Source: Bradyrhizobium algeriense
Lineage (GTDB): Bacteria; Pseudomonadota; Alphaproteobacteria; Rhizobiales; Xanthobacteraceae
Reading direction: 5' to 3'
Length of the DNA stretch: 64,000 bases
Assembly (NCBI RefSeq): GCF_003062295.1
Contig: NZ_PYCN01000014.1
Location: 114,821-178,820 of the forward strand
Below the pieces are notes generated by a model. The model was not told where the DNA came from. It was given only the letters and a program-made list of their open reading frames with translations, and did no database searches. The position numbers and the translations under genes are program-made. Below are positions 34,268 through 42,706 of the stretch, piece after piece. Within the stretch, counting starts at the first letter, position 1; each line of letters opens with the position of its first letter.

Positions 34268-35227
34268 ATGACCATGACGACCATCAAGCTCCTTTCCCGC
34301 CGGCCTTGGTCTCTTGTCCGGTCCCTTGCCGCCGGCTCCGCCGTTGCACTTGCGATGCTGGCCGGCAGCGCTTCACCATTGCCGGCGCAGTCTGTTGCCT
34401 GCATGGTCGGCGGCGAGCCCATCACCAGTCTCGATATCGAGCAGCGCACCAAGCTCATCTTCCTGACCACGCGCAAACCCGCGCCCAAGCAGGAAGTGAT
34501 CGATGAGCTGATCAACGAAAAGGTGAAGATCAAGGAAGCCAAGAGGTTCGGTGTCGATCCTACCGCGAGTGATATCGACCAGGCCTATTCGGGAATGAGC
34601 CAGCGGATGCGGCTGACGCCCGATCAGCTCACCAAGTCCCTGGAGAGCCAGGGTGTCCGGCCGGAAACGCTCAAAGCCCGCCTCAGGGCCGACATGGTCT
34701 GGGGCAGCCTGGTGCGCGGCCGCTTCAAGGAGAGCCTCCAGGTCGGAGAAAAAGACGTTGACGCCGCCGCCCAGCAAGGCGGCGAAGCGACCCAGACCGA
34801 AGCATTCGAATACAAGCTGCAGCCGATCGTGCTGATCGTGCCGCGCGGCTCGGCGCAAAGTGCAATCGACCTGCGGCGCAAGGAGGCGGAATCCCTGCGC
34901 GAGCGCGTCCAGACTTGCGAGCAGGCCAACTCATACTTCAAGTCGATGCAGAACGCTGCGATCCGCGACACGGTCACCAAGACCTCGGCCGACATCCCCG
35001 GCCCGCTTCGTGAGCTCCTGAACAAGACGCCGATCGGTCACTTGACCCCGCCCGAGATCACCAAGCAGGGCGTGGAGATGGTGGCGTTGTGCGAGCGGAA
35101 GCCGACCAAGGTCGACACGCCGAAGAAGCGGGAAATCCGGGAAAAAATGTACGCCCAGAAATACGAGGCGAAGTCGAAAGCCTATCTGGCCGACATCCGC
35201 AAAGCCGCGATGATCGAATGTCGTTGA
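34268..35227 (+). CDS. SurA-like periplasmic chaperone
   Basis: A 319-aa protein with a long signal peptide (about 40 residues, ending PLPAQS) and a SurA N-terminal-like helical domain (VGGEPITSLDIEQRTKLIF, DELINEKVKIKEAKRFGVD). A C-terminal region resembles a degenerate parvulin fold (KYKL-like EYKLQPIVLIVP, PEITKQGVEMVALCERK). In this operon it would escort outer-membrane proteins such as LptD. The ATG at 34268 is preferred over a TTG at 34250. Its end overlaps pdxA by 10 nt. Confidence 0.82.
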   Translation: MTMTTIKLLSRRPWSLVRSLAAGSAVALAMLAGSASPLPAQSVACMVGGEPITSLDIEQRTKLIFLTTRKPAPKQEVIDELINEKVKIKEAKRFGVDPTASDIDQAYSGMSQRMRLTPDQLTKSLESQGVRPETLKARLRADMVWGSLVRGRFKESLQVGEKDVDAAAQQGGEATQTEAFEYKLQPIVLIVPRGSAQSAIDLRRKEAESLRERVQTCEQANSYFKSMQNAAIRDTVTKTSADIPGPLRELLNKTPIGHLTPPEITKQGVEMVALCERKPTKVDTPKKREIREKMYAQKYEAKSKAYLADIRKAAMIECR

Positions 35228-36306
35228 TGGCCAAGGATCCGACGTCCAAGGATCTGATGTCCAAGGCTCTGATGTCCAAGCCTCTGATGTCCGGGGCTCC
35301 AAAAATCAAGGCACTCGCGCTGACATCCGGCGAACCGGCGGGCATCGGCCCCGACATCGCCCTCGCCGCCTGGCTGCGGCGCAAAGAGCTGGACCTGCCG
35401 CCGTTCTATCTGCTCGGCGATCGCGCCTTCTTCGCTGATCGGGCGAAACTCCTGGGATTGCAGGTCGAGCTCGCCGATGCTGTCCCTGAGGAAGCGAGCG
35501 CGGCATTTGCGAAAGCATTGCCCGTGGTGGCGACGGGCGAAATCGCCACCGCGCGCCCCGGACAACCCGACGATACCAGCGCGACCGCTGCGCTGGCCTC
35601 CATCCGCCAGGCGGTCGACCATGTCAGGAGCGGTAGAGCCGGCGCCGTCGTCACCAACCCGATCGCCAAGAGCGTGCTGTACCGCGCCGGATTCCGCCAT
35701 CCCGGCCACACCGAGTTTCTCGCCGAGCTTGCCGCCGATGGCGGGCGTCCACCGCAGCCGGTGATGATGTTGTGGTCGCCGGCGCTCGCCGTCGTTCCCG
35801 TCACCATCCATCTTTCGCTGCGTGAGGCGCTGGAGCAGCTCACGAGCGAGCTGATCGTGACGACGGCCCGCATTGCGGTCGCGGATCTGAAAGCGCATTT
35901 CGGGCTGGCCCGTCCGCGCCTTGCGGTGTCGGGCCTCAATCCGCATGCCGGCGAAGACGGCTCGCTCGGCAGCGAAGACGTCGACATCGTCGCACCCGCT
36001 ATCGAAACGCTGCGCGCTGAGGGCATCGACGCCAGGGGCCCGTTGCCGGCGGACACCATGTTCCACGCCGCGGCGCGCCACAGCTACGACTGCGCCATCT
36101 GCATGTATCACGACCAGGCGCTGATCCCGATCAAGACGATTGCGTTCGAGGATGCGGTCAACGTGACGCTGGGATTGCCGTTCATCCGCACCTCGCCGGA
36201 CCATGGCACGGCCTTCGACATTGCCGGCACCGGCAAGGCCAATCCTTCGAGTCTCGCCGCAGCGTTGCGCCTTGCCGCGCGCATGGCGACGACCAGGCCT
36301 TCATGA
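35218..36306 (+). CDS. pdxA: 4-hydroxythreonine-4-phosphate dehydrogenase
   Basis: This NAD-dependent enzyme acts in pyridoxal phosphate biosynthesis. Family motifs are ALTSGEPAGIGPDIAL, VVTNPIAKSVLYRAGF-RHPGHTEFL, SGLNPHAGEDG and TSPDHGTAFDIAGTG. From the ATG at 35218 it has 362 aa, but the first 25 residues are four 5-residue repeats with several in-frame Met codons (for example ATG at 35287). The functional start may be further in, at MSGAPKIKALALTSG. It overlaps surA-like by 10 nt and rsmA by 4 nt. Confidence 0.93.
   Translation: MSLMAKDPTSKDLMSKALMSKPLMSGAPKIKALALTSGEPAGIGPDIALAAWLRRKELDLPPFYLLGDRAFFADRAKLLGLQVELADAVPEEASAAFAKALPVVATGEIATARPGQPDDTSATAALASIRQAVDHVRSGRAGAVVTNPIAKSVLYRAGFRHPGHTEFLAELAADGGRPPQPVMMLWSPALAVVPVTIHLSLREALEQLTSELIVTTARIAVADLKAHFGLARPRLAVSGLNPHAGEDGSLGSEDVDIVAPAIETLRAEGIDARGPLPADTMFHAAARHSYDCAICMYHDQALIPIKTIAFEDAVNVTLGLPFIRTSPDHGTAFDIAGTGKANPSSLAAALRLAARMATTRPS
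35236..35295 (+). repeat. 15-bp tandem repeat (four units) inside the pdxA 5' end
   Basis: Four in-frame units read DPTSK, DLMSK, ALMSK, PLMSG, with a DNA consensus near SMTCTGATGTCCAAG. Each of the last three units carries an ATG in frame with pdxA. The array begins 9 bp after the overlapping surA-like stop. Confidence 0.9.
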
Positions 36307-37169
36307 GCGCGATCGACGATCTGCCGCCACTGCGCGACGTCATTCGCGAACATTCCCTGTCGGCACGCAAATCGCTCGGCCAGAATTTCCTGCTCGACCT
36401 CAACCTCACCGCGCGGATCGCGCGCGCCGCGGGTCCGCTCGAAGGCGCCACCATCATCGAGGTCGGCCCCGGCCCCGGCGGGCTGACGCGCGCGCTGCTG
36501 GCGCTGGGCGCAAAGCGGGTCATCGCGGTCGAACGCGACGAGCGCGCGCTGGCCCCGCTCGACTATATCGCCAGGCGATATCCCGGGCGGCTCGAGATCG
36601 TGCACGCCGACGCGCAGCGCTTCGATCCCCGCCCGATGCTCGGCGGCGAGCCGGCAAAGATCGTCGCCAACCTGCCCTACAATATCGCGACCGCGCTCCT
36701 GGTGGACTGGCTCTCGGTCGAGCCATGGCCGCCCTGGTACGACATGATGGTGCTGATGTTTCAGCGCGAGGTCGCCGAGCGGATCGTCGCCAAAGAGAAT
36801 GACGAGGCCTATGGCCGGCTCGGCGTGCTCGCCAACTGGCGCACTGAAACAAAAATCCTGTTCGACATTTCCCCGGCCGCCTTCGTGCCGCAGCCCAAGG
36901 TGACCTCCTCGGTGGTGCGGCTGGTGCCGCGCGTGGCACCCGAGCCGTGCGACCGCCGCGTCCTCGAACAAGTGGCGGCCGCAGCCTTCGGCCAGCGCCG
37001 GAAAATGCTGCGGCAGAGCCTCAAATCGCTGTCGGTCGATCCGGCCCGGCTGGCCGAGGCCGCCTCGGTCGATGCGACGCGGCGGGCGGAGACCATTCCG
37101 GTTTCCGGCTTTGTTGCCATGGCCCGCGAATTGACCGATATACGAAATACAAAAACTCAAACGCCCTGA
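36303..37169 (+). CDS. rsmA: 16S rRNA dimethyladenosine transferase
   Basis: A 288-aa methyltransferase (KsgA) that dimethylates two adjacent adenines near the 3' end of 16S rRNA during 30S maturation. Motifs are SLGQNFLLDLNLTARIARAA, IIEVGPGPGGLTRALLALG and the catalytic NLPYNIATALLVDWL. The ATG at 36303 overlaps pdxA by 4 nt; the pdxA-rsmA pair is conserved. Confidence 0.96.
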   Translation: MSAIDDLPPLRDVIREHSLSARKSLGQNFLLDLNLTARIARAAGPLEGATIIEVGPGPGGLTRALLALGAKRVIAVERDERALAPLDYIARRYPGRLEIVHADAQRFDPRPMLGGEPAKIVANLPYNIATALLVDWLSVEPWPPWYDMMVLMFQREVAERIVAKENDEAYGRLGVLANWRTETKILFDISPAAFVPQPKVTSSVVRLVPRVAPEPCDRRVLEQVAAAAFGQRRKMLRQSLKSLSVDPARLAEAASVDATRRAETIPVSGFVAMARELTDIRNTKTQTP

Positions 37170-37196
37170 AGAAACCCGGGCTCAAGGGAGATTGCC

Positions 37197-38255
37197 ATGG
37201 CGCTGATGCGTCGCCAGTCGCTGGTCAAATTCGATGCGCCGTTGTGCGAAACCATTGTCGACACGCCGAAGCCGCAAGGCCGAGAAGTTTTGGTCCGCAT
37301 TGAACGCTGTGGTCTGTGTCATTCGGACCTGCACATCCAGGACGGCTATGCTGATTTGGGCGGCGGCAAGCGGCTCGACACCACGCGCGGCATGACGCTG
37401 CCGTTCACGCTCGGCCACGAGATCGCCGGCGTCGTCGATGAAGTCGGTCCCGATGCCTCGAAGGAGCTGATCGGAAAGAAGCAGGCGGTATTCCCCTGGA
37501 TCGGCTGCGGCCAGTGCCGCGACTGCGCCAATGGCGACGAGAACCTCTGCGTCAAGCAGCGCTTCCTCGGCGTCTCCATCGATGGCGGCTTTGCCACCCA
37601 TGTGCTGGTGCCCGACGCAAAATACCTGCTCGATTACGATCCCCTGCCCGTCAACCAGGCGGCAACGCTGATGTGCTCGGGCGTCACCGCCTATGGCGCG
37701 CTGAAGCGGCTGGTCGACCGTCCGCGGCAGCGCAATTTGCTGCTGATCGGCCTCGGCGGCGTCGGCATGATGGGGCTTTCGTTCGCGCAAGCCATGTTCA
37801 AGCAGAACATCACGGTGGCCGATCTCAGCCCCGCCGCGCGCGAGACCGCGCTGAAGAACGGCGCCGCGGCCGCCTATGATCCGTCCGAGCCCGAAATCAT
37901 CAGGCGCATCCTGAAAGAAACCGAGGGCGGCTTCGACGGCGTTGTCGATTTTGCCGGCAACGAGAAATCGATGGCGTTCGCGGTTGCGACGGTGGCGCGC
38001 GGCGGCAAGGTCGTGGTCTCCGGCCTGATGGGCGGCAATTTCAGCCTGCCGATGGTGCAATGGGTCTACAAGCGCATGACCATCGAAGGCTTCATGGTCG
38101 GCACCCTCGCCGAGGCGAAGGAACTGATGGCGCTCGCCCGCGCCGGCAAGATCAAGCCGACGCCGATGAAGGAAGAGCCGATGGCGGATGTGCAGAAATG
38201 GATCGATGAGCTGCGGGCCGGGAAAGTCGTGGGGCGAATCGTGCTGAAGAATTGA
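37197..38255 (+). CDS. zinc-dependent alcohol dehydrogenase
   Basis: A 352-aa medium-chain dehydrogenase. The catalytic zinc ligands are in RCGLCHSDLH and LGHEIAG, the structural zinc loop is CGQCRDCANGDENLC, and the NAD-binding motif is IGLGGVGMMGL. The second half contains an acidic residue after strand 2 (VADLSPAAR), which favours NAD over NADP. A good AAGGGAG site precedes the ATG, 27 nt after rsmA. The substrate is unknown. Confidence 0.9.
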   Translation: MALMRRQSLVKFDAPLCETIVDTPKPQGREVLVRIERCGLCHSDLHIQDGYADLGGGKRLDTTRGMTLPFTLGHEIAGVVDEVGPDASKELIGKKQAVFPWIGCGQCRDCANGDENLCVKQRFLGVSIDGGFATHVLVPDAKYLLDYDPLPVNQAATLMCSGVTAYGALKRLVDRPRQRNLLLIGLGGVGMMGLSFAQAMFKQNITVADLSPAARETALKNGAAAAYDPSEPEIIRRILKETEGGFDGVVDFAGNEKSMAFAVATVARGGKVVVSGLMGGNFSLPMVQWVYKRMTIEGFMVGTLAEAKELMALARAGKIKPTPMKEEPMADVQKWIDELRAGKVVGRIVLKN

Positions 38256-38359
38256 GGCGGGGCGCTCGCGTCACTGCAACGACGGAGCCTTCGGCCCGCT
38301 CCGTCCTTCTGATTCCGATAGCTTCCCGCCGAGCTGCTTTCGTCGAAATGGCCTGAGAG

Positions 38360-38388
38360 GTGGGCACGGCGCGAAGTGCCGTGCCCAC
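38360..38388. terminator. strong hairpin between convergent genes
   Basis: GTGGGCACGGC-GCGAAGT-GCCGTGCCCAC has a perfect 11-bp stem with a 7-nt loop. It lies between the convergent alcohol dehydrogenase and the 38397 gene, so it can serve both as a terminator. There is no long T-run. A similar GTGGGCA...TGCCCAC dyad recurs, from memory, in Bradyrhizobium intergenic regions. Confidence 0.6.
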
Positions 38389-38396
38389 GCTTGAAA

Positions 38397-38771
38397 CTAC
38401 CTGCTGTACACCACGGGCGCGCGGCGGAACGCCACGCGCGGCGGCGGACCGATGTCGCGCTGCCAGACGCGGCCGTCATCGAACTGAATGCGCATGCCAT
38501 CGGGCGAATAGACAGCGCCCTCGTCGCGCGCCTCGATCCAGATTCGGCTGAAGGGCGCGCTCCAGTCGGGCCAGGCCCGGTAGGACTCACCCGCTTCCGT
38601 CGTGAGGTTCACGGCGTCCCCGTTCTGCGTGACGAAGGTGGGAGCGCCGAGCATGCCGTTCCGGCACATTTGGATGCAGCGGTAGGTGCCGGTCAGGTTG
38701 ACCGTTTCGGCTGAGGCGGCAGTGGCGGCGCATGCAGCCAGGAGGCCCAGGGCCAGCGGCAATCGTCTCAT
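38397..38771 (-). CDS. exported hypothetical protein
   Basis: A 124-aa protein with a signal peptide (RLPLALGLLAACAATAASA) and a small beta-rich domain (VNLTGTYRCIQMCRNGMLG, SRIWIEARDEGAVYSPDGMR, WQRDIGPPPR) with two Cys close together. I do not recognise a named family. The ATG at 38771 has GGAG eight nt upstream; the longer frame to 38912 lacks a leader peptide at its start. Confidence 0.78.
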   Translation of the reverse strand: MRRLPLALGLLAACAATAASAETVNLTGTYRCIQMCRNGMLGAPTFVTQNGDAVNLTTEAGESYRAWPDWSAPFSRIWIEARDEGAVYSPDGMRIQFDDGRVWQRDIGPPPRVAFRRAPVVYSR

Positions 38772-39037
38772 AAGGATTACTCCATTGCTTGTATGAAGAT
38801 GAGCCCGACCAAGCGGACAAGGAACAAGCGCTGATGAAAGCAGCTCGTTCCCCCTGTTCCCTGCAGTTCCAACACCTCTGCGTGAAATGGAACGAGAGGG
38901 GCCGCGGGTCAATTCACGAGGAACAGTGCACTAACTTCATGATGATCGCAGGCGCGACGCGTCTATTTCCAGCACTGTCACAGTAATGACGGAAACCACA
39001 CGACATCGCCCGGCACCCTTCCTCGACAGGTCAGCCC

Positions 39038-39286
39038 TCAGCGTCTTCCTGAGCGAAGGGTGCGCCCGGCTGTGGAAGGCGAAGTTGTCTTATCAATTGC
39101 CGCCGAGTCTGAGCGGCCGTCATGATCCTCGGCCATGTCGCTGAGCGCAGGCTCCAGTGAGCTCAACGCCGCATCGACCTTCTCCATAAGGCGTTCCAGT
39201 TCGGCGCGCTCATTGGGCCCCGGGTCCTCCTCCAGCCTGCCCAGCAGTTGTTGCTTTTGAGTGAGAAGTTTCGCAAGTGAAGTCAT
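39038..39286 (-). CDS. small coiled-coil hypothetical protein
   Basis: An 82-aa soluble protein. The first 55 residues are predicted helical or coiled coil (SLAKLLTQKQQLLGRLEEDP, ERLMEKVDAALSSLEPALSD), and the tail is polar and disordered. A GAGGA site precedes the ATG. A GGAAC-N17-GGTT sequence 51-76 nt upstream resembles the general stress sigma EcfG promoter. Function is unknown. Confidence 0.62.
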   Translation of the reverse strand: MTSLAKLLTQKQQLLGRLEEDPGPNERAELERLMEKVDAALSSLEPALSDMAEDHDGRSDSAAIDKTTSPSTAGRTLRSGRR

Positions 39287-39336
39287 GGTGTCCTCGTCCG
39301 AGTAAGGAGCGGGAGGGCGCGGAGAACAAATCGATC

Positions 39337-39362
39337 AACCATTCAGAACGGCGTCGGGTTCC
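39337..39362 (-). promoter_or_regulatory. possible sigma EcfG promoter
   Basis: On the minus strand GGAAC (39362-39358) and GGTT (39340-39337) are separated by 17 nt. The alphaproteobacterial EcfG consensus is GGAAC-N16/17-CGTT, so the -10 differs at one base. It is placed well to drive the 39286 gene. Confidence 0.35.
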
Positions 39363-39577
39363 TCCGCTCGCAACCACAGGCGTGAAACCCGCATCGAGTA
39401 CGACAATAGCAAACGGGGTTCTGCCGGTACCGCGACGAGCGTTCGGCGATCGAAACCGAGACGGTTCGCTGCAATGTTCTTTGGCGGAACCTAAGATGAC
39501 GGCGCCATCAAAATCTCCGCCAGGCGGAACGAATGCCTTTCGAAGCCTTTGATTCTGGTCGACAAGAGGAGGTATCT

Positions 39578-39805
39578 ATGAAGCTATCTGCCTTGACGAT
39601 TGCGACACTGCTTACGGTCGGAACCATCGCTTCGGCCAACGCTGTTGAGTTTGGCGTCGGTCCGGGCGGCGTCTACGTTGGTCCCGGCTATGATCGCCCC
39701 TACTACCGTGATCGTGATTACAGAGATGATTGCCGGATCGTGATCCGCGAACGCACCAACCGCTTTGGTGAACGCGTCAGGATTCGCGAGCGCATCTGCG
39801 ACTAA
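39578..39805 (+). CDS. small secreted protein
   Basis: A 75-aa protein with a signal peptide (KLSALTIATLLTVGTIASAN), a Gly/Tyr-rich stretch (GVGPGGVYVGPGYDRPYYRD) and a C-terminal charged stretch (RIVIRERTNRFGERVRIRER) with two Cys. An AGAGGAGG site precedes the ATG at 39578. Function is unknown; short exported proteins of this build are frequent in Bradyrhizobium. Confidence 0.75.
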   Translation: MKLSALTIATLLTVGTIASANAVEFGVGPGGVYVGPGYDRPYYRDRDYRDDCRIVIRERTNRFGERVRIRERICD

Positions 39806-40100
39806 ACACGCGCTCGACGGTTAGCGACGATCAGCTCAGGGTCCGGCGGGGATGCTGGACCGATCGGTAGGTCAGGAATTGGTACGATGTCGCCCCGCGA
39901 CATCGTTCCCGCAGAAGAAGGGCCTCAGGGGCCTGCCAGACTCTTCTTGCGTTTCTTGGATGCTGTCAGTCGGGACAGCATCGCGCCCGCTGCCGAAAAT
40001 CTTCGTCATGGCGTTGCGGGGACGGCAAGTAGGCTTTGAGAACCAAGCAATCCTCGCCGGTCAGCCTCAGCAACTCCATGACGTGCAATTACGGTGACGC
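39806..40100. other. intergenic region with a 9-bp hairpin
   Basis: No gene is visible in these 295 bp. A hairpin GATGCTGTC-AGTCGG-GACAGCATC lies at 39959-39982 with a perfect 9-bp stem and no T-run. It sits between genes that converge here and may serve as a terminator. Confidence 0.5.
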
Positions 40101-40847
40101 CTAACTTGCCTGTGATGGTAGCGAAGGCGCGGCTACCAATGACCGTGCCTTGTCGACGCCGCCGACGATCGCGAGCTTCATCGCCCACGCCACACGATGC
40201 GTGGCCCAGTCGCTGTCGTGCAGCCTGTGCTCATCCGCCGACTCAACCATCCGGTCGAACGAAACCTGTTCGACTTCATACAAGCCCTTCATGAATGCGA
40301 AGCGGCGGAACACATTGACGCGAGCGTTCCGCGCCAGTTCGCTGATCGCCTCGACCATCGCGATCGCCTTGGCCTTCTTGGACGGCGTCAGCACGGCCGG
40401 CACATATTGCAGGTCCATCAGGATGACGTCGGCCTGCGTTTCGTCGCGCAGTTTGACTAGTCCATTGCGGATGGCGCCGGTGGTTTCGTCGAAGGACGGA
40501 GGTGGAGGATTCGAGTTCGGGCTTTGCCAGATCGCATTCGTCCCGACCTGCCAGATCACCAGATCGGGCTTCTCGGCGATGACGTCGGTATCGAACCGCT
40601 GAAACTCGAGCGGCGCTTCCTGGCCGCCGATTCCCTGGTTGACCATGGTGATCCTGGCGTTCGGATATCCGGCCTGAAGAAACGACAGCAGCCGCTCCGG
40701 ATAGGGCTTGATATTGCCGTGGCCCACCGTCGACGACGAGCCGATCGCGACGATCTTGGCTCGTCCTCTGAGGCTCTGCGCAAAGTGGGTCAGGCCCTGC
40801 TCGAATGGAATCGGCTCAACCGGAATCTGTGAGGGATCGCTGTCCAT
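40101..40847 (-). CDS. SGNH/GDSL-family hydrolase
   Basis: A 248-aa esterase or lipase-type hydrolase. Block I is KIVAIGSSSTVGHGNIKP with the nucleophile Ser, block II is NQGIGGQEAPLEF, block III is LVIWQVGTNAIW, and the catalytic Asp/His pair is in LHDSDWATHRVAW. There is no signal peptide. It is a single gene; the substrate is unknown. Confidence 0.87.
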   Translation of the reverse strand: MDSDPSQIPVEPIPFEQGLTHFAQSLRGRAKIVAIGSSSTVGHGNIKPYPERLLSFLQAGYPNARITMVNQGIGGQEAPLEFQRFDTDVIAEKPDLVIWQVGTNAIWQSPNSNPPPPSFDETTGAIRNGLVKLRDETQADVILMDLQYVPAVLTPSKKAKAIAMVEAISELARNARVNVFRRFAFMKGLYEVEQVSFDRMVESADEHRLHDSDWATHRVAWAMKLAIVGGVDKARSLVAAPSLPSQAS

Positions 40848-40943
40848 GGGTCACCAGTGTCGCAGCCGAGACAATGTGAGGCGAAAGAATAGCGCGCCAA
40901 GACGAGATCGCCTAGCCGGAGGAAACGGTCGCTGATAGGATTC

Positions 40944-41032
40944 AGCAAGTAGCCCGCATGAGCGAAGCGATATGCGGGATCGGCACGAACCAAAGCCCGG
41001 ATGTCGCTTCGCTCATCCGGGCTACGCTTGCT
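40944..41032. repeat. REP-like palindromic intergenic repeat
   Basis: The two ends are inverted copies: 40944-40970 pairs with 41004-41032 apart from a 2-base insertion and one mismatch. Inside are two smaller hairpins, CCCGCAT/ATGCGGG (40953-40978) and CCCGGATG/CATCCGGG (40996-41021), whose loops carry the same AGCGAAGCGA-type core. The form is that of a bacterial interspersed mosaic element, and similar sequences are, from memory, abundant in Bradyrhizobium. Confidence 0.8.
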
Positions 41033-41043
41033 AGGAAACTAGA

Positions 41044-41940
41044 ATGGGTGACGCCAAGCGGAGAAAGAAGACCGACCCAAGTTATGGGCGACCGGTTCGC
41101 GGGCTTGTTTTGACCTGCCCAATTGAGCCACTTCAAAATGGGTTCTCCATCAAATCTGCAAACCTAGACCCTCAGGATTTGCGTCACGCTCTTCTGTTCT
41201 GGGATGAATTAGTTTGGCCGACGAACAACCTGATAGCAATCGGGAGTGGTCCCGAGGCCGAGTTCTTGGAAGAGGCGGGTATCCTAACGAGGCCCCTCTA
41301 CGTCTTTGCATCTGCGAAGAATGCCGAGCCTCTGATTTTGTCTCAGCTCCAAGCATTCAAAGAACGTGATGGAGCCAAGAATAGCACTTGGGATATCTGC
41401 CAAAACTCATCGATTCTGTTGAGTGCTAGCGCTGATGCGGTCACGGACGCTGGCATTCAGATGGAATTGCTCAACGCGATCCCAGTGCCTGACAAAGACG
41501 TCCCTCTGAATGAAATTCTGGAATTTAAGCGAAGACGAAATGATGAATTTGTCGCTCTCAGGGGCGAGATAGATAATCTTGTTCAGTGCATCAACTCCGC
41601 CGGGGATCCACGTGCTGAGCTGGAGCGAAAGATCACGCACCTTGATATGGCTTGTGCCGATGCCCTTAAGATCTCGGCGGAATGGCAATTTCCAGTACGC
41701 CTTTCTAGCCAGAAAACCACTCTCGATTTAAAGCCGTTCGAGATTGTTGCGGGTGGGCTCGCAGGATATCTCGGTGCGGCGCCTCTCGGCCTATCAAGCG
41801 ACGTCTTGGCCGGAGTGTGTGGAGCAGCAATGGCCGCGAAATCGATACTCAATATAAAAGCGGACATAGGGTGGAGGAGTCTGAAGCCCCGAGCGACACC
41901 TTTTGCGTATGTGGCGCGCTTCAATAAGGAACTGTTCTAG
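41044..41940 (+). CDS. 298-aa protein of unknown function
   Basis: I do not recognise the family with confidence; the arrangement HALLFWDELVWP, then an FKRRRNDEFVALRGEIDNLV region recalls DUF6236-type proteins. The N-terminus MGDAKRRKKTDPSYGRP is a basic tag seen on assorted uncharacterised proteins. The C-terminal third has a small hydrophobic stretch (EIVAGGLAGYLGAAPLGLSS, GVCGAAMAAKSIL). Codon use is less GC-biased than in neighbours, which suggests transfer. The ATG is 12 nt after a palindromic repeat, with AGGAAA between. Confidence 0.75.
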   Translation: MGDAKRRKKTDPSYGRPVRGLVLTCPIEPLQNGFSIKSANLDPQDLRHALLFWDELVWPTNNLIAIGSGPEAEFLEEAGILTRPLYVFASAKNAEPLILSQLQAFKERDGAKNSTWDICQNSSILLSASADAVTDAGIQMELLNAIPVPDKDVPLNEILEFKRRRNDEFVALRGEIDNLVQCINSAGDPRAELERKITHLDMACADALKISAEWQFPVRLSSQKTTLDLKPFEIVAGGLAGYLGAAPLGLSSDVLAGVCGAAMAAKSILNIKADIGWRSLKPRATPFAYVARFNKELF

Positions 41941-42592
41941 TCGACGAGCAGCCTTTGGCGCCCGCGACGCTCTGTGCTTAAGTTGAACCGCTTTCCCAAC
42001 ACTATCGGACCGGATACAGTGCGGTTTGGGGAAGATTTTCGAATTGCGGTGACAGTGCATTCAATAGACGTTTTCGCGTGATCGACGTTCTCGCGCGCGC
42101 TCGCGCGATTTTCGCTGAACGGCCTCAGCACTGATTTGCCTCCCACGGCAAGAAACTTATTTCGCGCTCGCTCAAAATTTTTCGCTTAACGCGGCACCCA
42201 AATCAAACCTACAACTCCCGCTATCCTGTCCCGAGAAGAGGGGCGTTGGCCATCGTCACGAACGTTGGGGCAGGTTGCGGTGGACGCGGCAGCGTCGGGC
42301 GCGCACGTGGTTGCAGGGCGGTTATTCCCGTGAGCGATCGAACGGCGCGCAGACGACCGGCGCTTAAACGCTTCAGTCGAAACTTCTTCCGGCAGCATGC
42401 GGGCCGGTTGGAGCGTATGGCTCGAGGAAGCTGCGGACGGCAAAACCGTGTGGTCCTGGCACCCGTTGCTGGTGTCAAGCTGATGGAGATTGTCGGGCCC
42501 AACCGGGCCTTCGATCAATCGCTAATCCGTCAGCGACGGAGGCAAGAGGAATTCGTCTCCGGGGAGAGCGCGGCATAAGCCGTAAAACCACT
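41941..42592. other. intergenic region preceding the structured hairpin element
   Basis: No convincing gene lies in these 652 bp. A 110-codon frame from 42246 lacks family features and ends in the repeat-like part. A dyad TCGCGCG-CGCT-CGCGCGA occurs near 42090. From about 42235 on, the sequence resembles, from memory, a multi-copy intergenic element of Bradyrhizobium that ends in the hairpin at 42593. Confidence 0.5.
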
Positions 42593-42689
42593 GCGCAGGG
42601 AAGGCCGGGTGATCCGGCGCACCTGCGGTCCGCCGTGTGCATTCTTGCGCACGACTGCGGGTGTCATGGGCACCCGGCTTTCCCTGCGC
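42593..42689 (+). ncRNA. long structured hairpin element (candidate structured RNA or repeat)
   Basis: Three stacked stems can be read. The outer 19-bp stem pairs 42593-42611 with 42671-42689 (one G-U). A middle 11-bp stem pairs 42620-42630 with 42653-42663 (two G-U). An inner 6-bp stem pairs 42635-42640 with 42647-42652 around the loop ATTCTT. Between outer and middle stems is an internal loop of 8 and 7 nt; a 4-nt bulge lies at 42631-42634. The G-U pairs suggest RNA-level structure. A small hairpin (42688-42706) follows. Confidence 0.55.
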
Positions 42690-42706
42690 CCTCCTTTCGA
42701 GAGGGC

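Noticed and set aside
42246..42578. 110-aa protein frame before the structured hairpin
   Set aside because: There is no domain, signal or ribosome site, and the frame lies in repeat-like sequence; such frames are probably spurious products of the element.
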